64,000 nucleotides of DNA. It comes from Flavobacteriaceae bacterium YJPT1-3. Its GTDB lineage: Bacteria > Bacteroidota > Bacteroidia > Flavobacteriales > Flavobacteriaceae. The DNA is taken from the NCBI GenBank assembly GCA_029866965.1, contig CP123444.1, positions 1,033,501 through 1,097,500 on the forward strand. The letters are read 5' to 3'. The notes beneath the pieces are model-generated. The model worked only from the letters and a program-made list of their open reading frames with translations. It was not told the origin of the DNA and searched no databases. This document shows positions 52,205 to 63,600 of the stretch, one piece after another. A program made the position numbers and the translations under genes. Each line of letters begins with the position of its first letter. The first letter of the stretch is position 1.

Positions 52205-54040
52205 ATGAAACAGCTCACCCAACTTTTTCTCATAGCAACCTTAACCATTACCTCTTGGGTGATGGGACAGGAGTCTGTGCGGGTGCCTGCGCAAGGAATA
52301 CCTAGCCAAAATTTATTGCAGTATAATCGTTTTTTAGTGAACCCTACGTTTTCCAGAGTTGGACAAGAATACAGCTACGTCTCTTTATACGGACGGAATC
52401 AATGGGTGTCCTTTGAAGATTCCCCTCAGTTGTATATGATCAATTATGGTTCTCGGGTAAGCGCAACCACAGGAGTAGCCGCTGGCTTGTACCAGCAGTC
52501 GAACGGTATTCTGAATTATTTTGGGGTCAATGCCAATTACGCTTACGGGATTCGCATGGGGAGAAAGAGCTGGTTAACGCTGGGTACGAACTTCGCCTAT
52601 ATGCAAAGCGGACTTAAAGGTTCCCTTAATCCAGAGCAGCAAGACGATCCCTTCTTATTGAACTACGAAGAGACCTCTCAACTCAATTTATTACCCGGAC
52701 TCAATTTGACTCTGGGAAAATTTGATTTTGGAGTATATGCTAATAATTTAATTGTCTACGACTTAAAAGAAAGCGAACTGCTCACGGATGTGGATCAATT
52801 TATAGGACACATCGCCTTCACCAGCAATTTTGGCAGCGAAAGTCAAAACCGGATACGAACCATGGTGCGCGGGCGCTTAGACCAAAACAGTGAGATCAAT
52901 CTGTCAGGAAATATTCTGGCGGATTTTAGCCGTTTTGGATGGGTTCAGGCCGGATATGATGATTATTTCGGGATTTCCGGCGGACTTGGAGTGAATTTGA
53001 CGCCTAATGTTTCCTTGGGGTACACCATTGAGAAAGGGCTCAGTAACGAGTTGTCCAATCTTGGGGCCACCCATGAGATCGCGCTGACCTACCGTTTCCG
53101 TAATGTCTCCGAAGAGATCGCTATGGAAGAAGTGGAGGATCAAATTGAAAATCAACGTGTGGTGGACAGTTTAAAAGTGTTGCTCACGGAAAAAGAAGTA
53201 CAGATCGACTCCCTGAAGGCAGAAATGAGTCAACAGCAAGCAACAACCAGCCAGGAATCGCTTAGCCAACAACAGCCAAGCACAAAAGCTGGTGAGGAGG
53301 GCCAGGCCCAGCAAGAACAGCGAACTCGATCAAACCAGGTTCGTCAAACCCAACAACAGTCCACTAGAAAAGAGAATGATCCTCAGCCTGATCCACTGGA
53401 TACCCTTACTCCGGAGGAAATTGAAGAGGCGCAGCAAAAACAACTGATCGCCCTGCAGAAGACTCGTGACTATTATGCTCGGAAGATTGAGCGTAGGGAG
53501 GTTGATCCTAAGCAGTGCCAAACGCCTAAGTTCGCCGTGAAATACCTGGAGCAGTATGAAGAAGGATTTTATCTGATTGCTAACGTATATAAACCACTAC
53601 CGCCGGCAGAGCGATTCCGCACCAGCTTGAAAAACAAAGGATATGACTCTAAAGTCATTCAAAATCCGCAAAATGGCTATAAATACGTAAGTATTAAACG
53701 CTATGACAGTCGTTCTGAAGCAGAACAAGGCTATTGCGATCATGTAGACGGTAATTATAAGGCACCCATGTGGTTGTTGGAGGTGAGACATACGCGTGCA
53801 CAGCGCAAAGCCTACTCGCTTCGTACCGCTGCTGCTGGAGAATCTCAAGGGTCCGCTTTCGCGAAAGCAAATGAAAAATCCAGACAACCGGCAGTTTTGA
53901 AGACCAGTCCGGTGACGAAGACCAGCGCTAATGAGGAGCAAGAAGAAACCAGAAAACGAATTAAAGGAAGTGCCAGCTTTGGTTCTAAGAATAATCGTGA
54001 TGAATCACGGGCCCGCACAGACGCCCCCCCTATGCTGTAA
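52205..54040 (+). CDS. PorP/SprF-like membrane protein with SPOR-like domain, frame ends at a C7 tract
   Basis: 611 aa up to the first stop. Signal peptide ends VMGQ (about 21); the PorP/SprF domain (about 30-300) begins SQNLLQYNRFLVNPTFSRVG, and its strands carry YINYGSR-type and YAYGIRMGRK motifs; it then has a helical, Gln-rich linker (about 305-410) and one SPOR-like repeat (about 435-520). SprF-type proteins assist secretion of a matching SprB adhesin by T9SS. The frame ends ARTDAPPML-stop right after C7; in the next frame the protein clearly continues (see 54041-54624). The gene should be read as 52205-54624. Confidence 0.8.
   Translation: MKQLTQLFLIATLTITSWVMGQESVRVPAQGIPSQNLLQYNRFLVNPTFSRVGQEYSYVSLYGRNQWVSFEDSPQLYMINYGSRVSATTGVAAGLYQQSNGILNYFGVNANYAYGIRMGRKSWLTLGTNFAYMQSGLKGSLNPEQQDDPFLLNYEETSQLNLLPGLNLTLGKFDFGVYANNLIVYDLKESELLTDVDQFIGHIAFTSNFGSESQNRIRTMVRGRLDQNSEINLSGNILADFSRFGWVQAGYDDYFGISGGLGVNLTPNVSLGYTIEKGLSNELSNLGATHEIALTYRFRNVSEEIAMEEVEDQIENQRVVDSLKVLLTEKEVQIDSLKAEMSQQQATTSQESLSQQQPSTKAGEEGQAQQEQRTRSNQVRQTQQQSTRKENDPQPDPLDTLTPEEIEEAQQKQLIALQKTRDYYARKIERREVDPKQCQTPKFAVKYLEQYEEGFYLIANVYKPLPPAERFRTSLKNKGYDSKVIQNPQNGYKYVSIKRYDSRSEAEQGYCDHVDGNYKAPMWLLEVRHTRAQRKAYSLRTAAAGESQGSAFAKANEKSRQPAVLKTSPVTKTSANEEQEETRKRIKGSASFGSKNNRDESRARTDAPPML
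53855..53868. repeat. GCTTTCGCGAAAGC palindrome, in PorP/SprF-like gene
   Basis: Perfect copy, Ala-Phe-Ala-Lys-Ala in the linker after the first SPOR-like repeat. Confidence 0.9.
54024..54030 (+). other. C7 homopolymer at the frame break
   Basis: Seven C (54024-54030). With eight C the two frames join: ...DAPPYAVKRILGYTSGYYLIG..., giving a second SPOR-like repeat. Either a phase-variable tract, a recent indel or a sequencing error. Confidence 0.85.
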
Positions 54041-54624
54041 AACGCATTCTTGGCTATACCAGTGGCTATTATCTTATTGGAAACTCATTTAAAGATGCGA
54101 TTAACGCAGAGCGATTTGCTCAGCGTATGGAGCAGCGTGGTCTGCAGGCCACAATTATAAGAAATCCAAGCAACGGGTTTCATTATGTGGCTTTAGCTCG
54201 CTACCCTCAACGAGATGTGGCTACTGCTGCCTACCGCTCTAATCTAGATGGTCGCTTTAACGCACCCATGTGGATATTGAATGTGGTAGATGAATCAGAG
54301 GCTGTAGCTCAGACCACCCCTCCGAGTAATTATGTTCAATCGCGAGCAGTGGTTAGAAAAACGCTGTCAAAAGAAAATTCCTCAGGGCTAAACCCTGGAT
54401 ACTATTTAATCGTAAATGTATTCTCAACAGAGAATTATTACAAAAAGTTCATGGATCAACTAAAGGATCAAGGCTTAAGTCCCAATTCTTTTAAAGATCC
54501 TGAAAATGCAATGAATTACGTCTATTTAAAACAGTACAACACTTTGAATGAGGCTCAAACAGCTGTTGCAACAGATCTGAACGGCGCCTACAAAGAAGAT
54601 AAATGGATTTTAAGAGTGCGATAA
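54041..54624 (+). CDS. Frameshifted continuation of the PorP/SprF-like protein (two more SPOR-like repeats)
   Basis: In the frame one step from the main ORF. Codons from about 54022 read through without a stop: RRPPYAVKRILGYTSGYYLIG, NSFKDAINAERFAQRMEQRG, a second SPOR-like repeat ending APMWILNV, then a third (LNPGYYLIVNVFSTENYYKKF...DKWILRV). An ATG at 54127 lies mid-repeat, so an independent start is unlikely. The repeats match the one before the break (TPKFAVKYLE...GFYLIANVY...APMWLLEV), strong evidence that it is one gene. 14 bp before the adhesin start. Confidence 0.8.
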
Positions 54625-54638
54625 GCATTCGACCCCAA

Positions 54639-57600
54639 ATGATAATGAATATGAAACAGGTCATGAGAACGCTATGGATCATGCTGTGCCTTATGGGCAT
54701 TGGCAGCCAGGCGGTAGCGCAGCAAGTGGTAGGAGAAGTTCCTTTTTCACAACGCATGGAACAAACCATCAAGGGAGATTTAACCATCCTGGCGAACGGA
54801 ATACTTGGACTTTCTTCCAATCCTAATGGAAACTATAATGGTACTGCCAACAATAACGGTAACAACATGGTCTATATCGATATTGATAGCGACCCAACCA
54901 CCTTTAGTTCCAGTTCTTCTACCTTCGACGGTATAGATTCTTGTGCGCGTATCACCTACGCCGGACTCTATTGGGCAGCGACCTATCCCATTGTTAGTGC
55001 CGAAATACCGGATAATGATTTGGACAGCTACCCTGCGGTTGATCCCAGACCTGATTTTAGAGAGATCAAGTTCGGTATGCCGGGTCAACCTTACGTTGAT
55101 ATTACGCCTACCAGTGGCTCCTATGCTACCCAGGTCATTTTCAACGGATACCCAAACACCCCTTCCAACCCTATTGATCAGGCGGTAAAGGATGTGCCTT
55201 ATATCGCTTACGCGGATGTGACCGAATTGGTACAGTCACTTCCAGACCCCAGTGGAGAGTATACGGTGGCTAATATTCGTGCGTTTAACGGAAGAAGAAG
55301 AAATGGTACTTGTGGGGGTTGGACGTTGGTACTTGTTTATGAAACTCCCCTGGATACCCGGAAATATATTGCTTCTTTTGATGGATTTTCTCAGATCACC
55401 GGTTCAACCACCCGCGACTACCAGGTGAGCGGATTCCAAACCATTCCCAATGGGCCGGTACGCGCCCGCTTTGGAGTAGGAACTTTAGAAGGGGATGTGA
55501 GTATTCGCAATGACGAATTACAAATGAAGGCCGATCTTATTCCTGCGGTCTTTACGCGTTTGAGTAATGCCGCTAATCCGGTCAACAACTTTTTTAACAG
55601 TTCCGTTACTAGAGATGGAGCTAATGTGACTACACGTACGCCTCGAAGTGTCAATAATTTGGGGTATGACACCGACTTATTTTTGATCAACAACCCCTTG
55701 AACTCGGTCATTCCGAATGGCGAGACCGGAGCTACCTTCCGAGCGCTCACCAATGGGGATAGCTACAGTACCTTTGTCAACACTTTTGCTATTGAAATCA
55801 TCGAGCCCGACCTTTTTGTAACCAAACGGGTGTACGACCTGGCCAATAACGACATTACCGGTGCCGGAGTGAACCTAGGGCAAGAAGTGTTCTACGAACT
55901 TACCATTCAGAATATTGGAAATGACAATGCGGTTAACGCCTATATTATTGATGATTTACCCATAAATGTTGATTTCATCCCGGGCACGGTAACTGCTCCA
56001 CCAGGAGTGACGGTCACCTTTGATCAAGTAGCCCATCAACTTCGTTTTGACTTAGATCCTTCGATCGTTGAGGTGAATGACGCAGAATTTAAAATTCGTT
56101 TTAAGGTTAAAGTTCTAGAAGACTGTAATGGCTTGAGAGACGCGTGTTCTAATCTGATTGAAAATACGGCGACCTCCTATTACCAGGGAGAAATCAATAC
56201 CGATTCTGTAAATCAAGAACCTAGTTATTACGCCCTTGATGGCTGTAATTTTGGGGTGACGGGAAGTACAAACTTTTTATTGGGGCTCGAAGATTGTGAT
56301 TTCATAAGGGATGAGGTGCTTTGTGGCGCTAGTCTGGACTTAACCGCAGGAGACGGTTATACGTCTTACACCTGGACGGATCAGAATGGAAATGTGGTTG
56401 GAACCACCCAGACCATAACGGTCACACAACCGGGTACCTATCGTTGTGATAAGGTTGCTCCTGCACCCTGCGTGGATGATGTGGAGACCGTCAATGTTAC
56501 CTTATTCAGTGCGGTAACCAGTCCGATCTTACCCTTTGGCGACCGTACCGTGACCTGTCCGATCGATGGAACCCAAATGCCGGAAATATACTTGTGTGGA
56601 GCCAACGATAACCGATTGATTCAAACCGGTATCCAAGATGCAGAATCTATGGTGTGGGAGCGCTTAGATCCCACCAGTTGTGCCGCGACGCCTCAACAAG
56701 AATGTCCAAATACAGACGGGGCCTGTACCTGGAACCAGGTGGCTACCGGTCCAAACTACGATGTAACCCTGGCTGGAGAATATCGAGTGACCATCAACTA
56801 TCCAAATGGATGTTTTAGAACCTTTTTCTTTAATGTTTATCAAAACACCCTGGATCCGAATTTAGCCTTGATCGAGCCCATTCAGTGTGGAAACGATGGA
56901 ATCATTGAAGTGCAAAACGTTCCTGCTACAGGATATGAATTCAGCTTGAGTCCGTCAGGACCCTGGCAGACCGATCCCCGATTTACAGTAACTACTGCTG
57001 GAAATTATATTGCCTATATCCGTCAAATTGATCCCTTAGGAACGGCTTGTGTTTTTACGGCTGATGTGGATGTTCCCGAGGTTGGAATCACTATTAACAC
57101 GATCGTTACTGATGTCGCCTGTCAGGGCGATCAGGGAAGCATTACCGTTCAGGTAACCGACGCGATACCAGCCTACCGCTATACTATTTCTGACGGAGGA
57201 TCCTTTACCCAGACCTACAATACCAATCAGTCTACGCATACATTCAACGGACTTAATCCGGGAACGTATACCATAGACGTAACGGCCGGAGATGGAGCCT
57301 GCGCCATCTCGACCACAGAAACGGTGACCTTACTATCTGACCTGGCGCTTACCGCCAACGTACAGCAGGACATTACGTGTGATTCCGGACTCATTCAGGT
57401 GTCGGCTACCGGGGGCATAGCACCCTATAATTTCGCCATCTACAGTTATAACGGGACTGACGTAGATCCGACTGCCTATGTATGGCAAACCGATGAAACC
57501 TTTGTAATTCCAGCGGGTCAGGACGGAACATATTCCTTTATTGTAGCCGATCAAAATAATTGTACGGCGGTGTCTAATCCAGTCACTATTGAGGAAATAC

Positions 57601-60600
57601 AACCCTTGCCGTACGAAGTGAATGCCACGGGCGTAGAATGTAATGGGGACGATTCCGGTTCCATCATATTTACCGTACTGGCCCCTCAGGGAGGTTATAT
57701 GGTAAGGTATAGTATTGACGGAGGAATTACTTTCCAATCCTCCAGAATCTTCAACAATTTGGTTGCCGGCACTTATGATACCGTTTTCAGAACCCTAAGA
57801 GATGGTGTGACCTGTGATTACACCCAGCAAATTATCATTGATGAGCCGGATCCCTTAACCGCAGATTTGACCCTTGTTCAGGATTATACCTGTTTACAAC
57901 GAGCAACCATTCAAGCGACTAATGTTAGCGGGGGAACACCACCCTATGAGTACAGTTTCAATGGCAATACCTATTTCCCTGGAGACACTTTTAGTGGCTT
58001 GACCGATGGGGTATATACGCTTTTCATCCGCGATGCCAATCGATGCGTGGTAGAAACGGCACCCTTGACAATCGATCCATTAAACCCTCCTACTGATATC
58101 ACTTTCTCGGCAACAGCTATTAGCTGTCCGGCTTTAACAAGCGACGTGACCTTGAGTGTGACTGATGGAGACCCGGCATTTAATTACGAAATTATTGCTC
58201 CAGCTGCTGCTGTTACCAATAATGGCTCTAACGCGACTTTTAGCGGCCTACCTATTGGTAGCTATACCTTTAGAGTGACAGACAGTAGGGGATGTACCTA
58301 CGACGAGAATTATACGATTAACGACATCACCTATATTCAAGCAGATCCACAATCGGTGACCAATGTGACCTGTGTAGGCGATACCGATGGAGCGGTAACT
58401 TTCGCGATAAGCGGCTTTACTACTTACGACTATACGATTACAGGACCGGCTTCTTTTACTTCCAGTGGAGCAGGCCAAAGCACTAACACCGTCACCGAGA
58501 CCGGTTTGGCTGCCGGAACCTATCAAATTACGGTAACGGACAATACGACCAATTGTACGGATACCGCTTCTTTGACCGTTGAGGAACCAGCGGCACCCTT
58601 TGCGATTGATGATATTGAAATAAATCCTATCACTTGTGCATCTCCCGGTTTTGATCCTGGTTCTGTGACCATTTCTGTATCAGGAGGTTGGGGAGGTTAC
58701 TCGTATATCTTGACCTACCCAGACGCTTCAACGGCTGGACCACAAAACAACGGGACTTTCAACAATCTAACTCTAGATGGCACCTACACCATTGAGGTAA
58801 CAGATGCCAATGGATGTGTAATTAGCCAGAACTTTGTGATGGATCCGGCTACGCCTCCTGTGTTAGCCTTGGCTGTCAACGACTTCTGTTATGATGCAGC
58901 TACTGGTCTGGAAATAACAGCCTCAATCACTTCTGGTGGTACGGCTCCTTTCCAATACCGTATCCAACAAGGGGCCGGACCTTTCAGTGCCTATCAAACC
59001 AATAACGTATTCTCCGGTTTGGCTGCTGGAACCTATACCGTTGAGGTCATTGATAGCCGAAATTGTACGGCTACACAAACGATTACCGTAGCGCCTACCT
59101 TGACGGCCGCCGCTGCGCTCACTAAAGATTTTGACTGTAGCGCCAGCCCGGATGCGGTAATTGATGTTACGGTATCGGGAGGTTATCCGATCTATACCTA
59201 CGAAGTGTCTGATGATGGAGGAGTAACCTATACTACATACACCCCTCCATTTACCACGACGACCCCGGGAGATTATGAGTTTCGAGTTACGGATAGCCAA
59301 GGATGTGTCGCAACGACTCAAGCCATAACGGTAAGCCCTGCAGTACCTCCTGTGGCTACCCATACCACAACAGATCCTTCCTGTAACGGAGGCAGTGATG
59401 GTCAGGTAATCATCACTGTAGATCCTAATGTGGGACAGGCACCCTACACCATTGATTTTAACGGCGGTAGCCCATCTTCGCAGACTACCTACACCGGTTT
59501 AAGCGCAGGAATCACCTACAATTATATTGTACGAGATGCTAAAGCATGTGAAACACCTTATTCCTTCACGCTATCAGAACCTACAGCAATAACGGCCGAT
59601 GTCTTTTTCGATCCGATTACCTGTGGAATGAGCGGTGATGAACTGGGTACTATTCGTGTTGAAAATGTCGCTGGAGGTTCGGGTACTTATACCTATTATT
59701 TATTAGATGGTGGTGGTAATTTAGATACAACTACTTCAAGCACGAATCCCGAAGGGCCTACTGCTTTGGATAACACTACTTTCGACGACCTTACTTTTGG
59801 AGATTACACTGTGCGAATTGTAGATTCTAACGGTTGCGAATATGTAGAATCGAATAGGATTAATACTACCGTAGACATTGTCGACCCTGTAGTAGATGTT
59901 ACAACTGACTGTATTGATCAAGTCACTCTTAATGTCAACATCAATGGTGGTGTTGGTCCATTTTTGATTAGTATTTTGAACTATGCACCTCACTCAACGT
60001 CTGTTCCGCCGAATATGCTGCCAACCAGCAGCGGTACGCCTCAAGAACGCAATCATCAATACAGCGGACTTCCTTTTGGTGTTGAGTTTTGGATTCAGGT
60101 GGTCGATACAGATACAGGTTGTTCTTCAGTCGAAGTTATCCCGGCTCAAAATCCTCCTAATGGACCAGAAGTCACTATAGTTGATACTATAGATAGCTGC
60201 TTTGGAGCAGATACGGGAGAAATGACTTTTGAAGTTAATGGACATACAGGAACAACCATTGACTGGGATATCGTTGATATCGCAACTGGTTTAACAATAG
60301 CTTCCTTTACGGAGTCTGTCACACCAATGGTAACTTTCACACGAACAGTTACAAGTCTTCCTAATGGAAACTATTACATTGAAGTAACTGACGGAGGGGC
60401 AACTCCCTGTATATCTGGAGCCCAATTTAGAATTGCCGAAAACTCAGAAATTTTCTTAACGGAGGTGAGTAATGTGAACGCTAATTGTAACATTGGAGCT
60501 CAGGTTTCTGTTCGAGCCACAGGAGGAACGGGGCCTTATACCTATTCTTTTGTCCCTGATGGAGCTCCGGCCGGAACCTTTACTTCCAGTAATTTTGCAG

Positions 60601-63600
60601 AATTAGATCCAGCCATTTCTTTAGATTGGGATGTTTATGTGCAAGACGCAATCGGTTGTCCTCAAGGGCCATTGGATATCTCCATTGAAGTTGATCCATT
60701 ACCTGTATTGACGGTACCTGCCTTTGCTGATGATCAGTGTGCGTCTGATGGTACGTCTTACACCTTTACGGTGACCGGATCAAGTCCGAGTACCCCTCCC
60801 ATTACTCCATTATCCTACAGTCTGGATGGTGTTAGTTTTGTAGGCAGCGGCAACTCCCACACCTTTACGGTAAGTGCACCAGGAGTTTACACCGTGAGTC
60901 TACGGGATGGAAACGGTTGTATAGTTACTGATGACATAGAGATCTTCCCCCCTCTTGATGTATTCGCTTTCGCGGAAGCACAGCCAAGCTGTACCACAGG
61001 AGGAACCATTGAAGTATCAGGATCCGGAGGTTCTGGAACTAGCGCCAATTACGACTTTGTGTTACTGGATTCTAGTTTGACCCCAGTCTCTGGATTTCCA
61101 TTGACCGGAAATCAGTTTGTGAATGTGCCTGATGGAGATTATGTGGTACGAATCACAGATACCACTGTAGGAAGTCCTAATTGTACGGCTGATTTCCCGA
61201 TCACTCTAGAGCAACCCGTTCTTCCGGTGCTATTGGCGCCTACGGTGACTGATGTCTCTTGTAACGGAGCGATGGATGGAAGCATCCGGGCCAATTTAGA
61301 TGCCACAACAGCTACTCAGCCTCCGTATACTTATGAATTGTTCGATAACATGACTAATATCTCGATCGCAGGACCACAAGCAAGTCCTTTATTTACCGGA
61401 CTTTCCGGAGGGGAGTATCGTATTGAAGTCATCTCAGGACGCGACTGTCAAGCGGTTCAGGCGCCTATCACCGTTAACGAAGCCTCTCCTTTAGCCTTTA
61501 CGGTAAGCGCTACGGAGTTTGCTTGTGCGGCTAACAATTCGGTGAACACGGTGACCATCACGGCGACCATTACCAATGATACCAGTGGTAATCCTTCTGG
61601 AACGGCGCCTTACTTGTACAGTCTGGATGGAACGAATTTCCAAACCACAAACACTTTTGACATCGTAGATACCGGGGTGACTCAGAATTTCACCGTGTAT
61701 GTGCGGGATGCTGCCGGATGTCAGGAGACACAGACCATCACTGTTGATCCATTACCGGTTCTCACAGCAACGGTAGTTAATCAAGTCACACCTATTTCTT
61801 GCGTTACGGATGAAGTAGTAACAGTAGAGGTGACCGGTGGTTCTGGAAACTATACCTATACTTTATTGCCCAGTGGACCTACTCAGGGACCAACAACGAG
61901 TACTTTGGCTACGTTTACACTTACGGAACCGGGTACCTACGTGTTCCAAGTGACGGATGTGGATACAGGCTGTTATATCAATACGGCGCCTTATACCATA
62001 GCACCCTTTGACACAATGGAGGTGGCCGCTACACGAATTAGAGGGAATGCCTGTTATGGCGATGCAAATGGCGAGCTCTCTGTTGATGTTAGCGGATACA
62101 CAGGAGCGTACACCTATGAAGTATTTGATGATTTGGGAACAAGTGTACAGATAGGCGTTGGAGACACAAGTGCTAATCCATTAATAATAAGCAATTTAGC
62201 CACCAACGTGTATACTGTGGCGATCATGCAAACCAATCAGCCTTTCTGTGCAGAAGTCACTAATGTGGTCCGTATTGAAGGACCCCCTGCCCCCTTAGCA
62301 TTAACAGCGGCAGTGACTGATGACTTGACGTGTGATCCGGGTATGGATGGTACCATTACAGCCACTGCCAGCGGTGGTTGGGGCCAATATACCTATAGCC
62401 TTAATGGAGGCCCATTTGTATCATCTCCAGTCTTTACAGGTCTTGGAGCAGGTACTTATACCATACAGGTAAGAGATCGCGCAACTGATTTTTGTTTAGA
62501 ATCACAGATCGTGACCATTGATGCACCACTGCCCATCGCAGCTTCGGCCACCGGAACGGATGTGGTATGTTACAATGACACGAATGGAACGGTGACGGCG
62601 ACGGCTTCCGGCGGACAAGGACCGGGCACGTATACCTATGTGCTGAACTATCCTTCGGGGAATACTTCAGCGGTACAGACAACGCCGGTATTTACCGATT
62701 TACCACCAGGCACCTACACGGTGACAGTGAATGATGACCTGAATTGTGGGATAACTACCAATCCAGTGATCATCAACAACCCACCAGAAGTCGGGGTCAC
62801 GGTAGCGATTACGCAGGAAACGACCTGTTTGAATGATACCGAGATCACGGTAAACGGGAGTAACGGTACACCGCCTTACTTGTACAGTATGGATGGAGTC
62901 AACTTTAGCGCCAACAATACCTTTAGTGGACTGGGCGCTGGCGACTACACCTTCTATGTTCAAGATGCTATTGGATGTACTTCATCAGCGTCGAATACCA
63001 TTACCGTAGAAGAAATTATGCCTTTGGAGGTACAGCTCAACCTGGATGCCGCTCAGATCAGCTGTTTTGGAATGACCAATGGAGCTGTTGATGCACAAGC
63101 AACGGGAGGACTGGGAGACTATATGTACACCTTGGTATCACCAACGAATACCGTCATTAGTGGTCCACAAACCTCAGGGTATTTCAACAATATCCCTCCA
63201 GGAACGTATCGAATAGCAGTCGACAGTCAGGATTGTGAAGTTACCTCTCAACCTTTTACCATCGTTGAGCCTCCTTTATTGGAAGTGGAAATCGATGTAC
63301 AGCATGTGACTTGCTTTGGTGAACAGGATGGAGTGATTACCATCACTGCTGGCGGCGGATCTCCAGACATACTTTACTCTATCGATCAGCTGCAATACAC
63401 TACCGATAATGTATTGGAAGACTTGGCCGGAGGTACCTACACGGTATTCGTGCAAGACCGACGTGGTTGTTCTCAGGAATTTGAGGTCGAAGTGGAGGAA
63501 GCTCCTGCTCTGGAGGCCAACGGAAGTATCCTAAGTACTGAAGTTTGTCAAGGAGAAGATACCAACAGTATCGAAGTAGTGATCACGGGAGGACGTCAAC

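Noticed and set aside
54018-54045. Programmed ribosomal frameshift at C7
   Set aside because: No slippery heptamer of the usual X-XXY-YYZ type with A/T and no clear stimulatory hairpin; homopolymer indel or slippage is simpler.
54127-54624. Separate 165-aa SPOR protein gene
   Set aside because: The frame is open well upstream of ATG 54127 and the ATG falls in the middle of a repeat; better read as the frameshifted end of the preceding gene.
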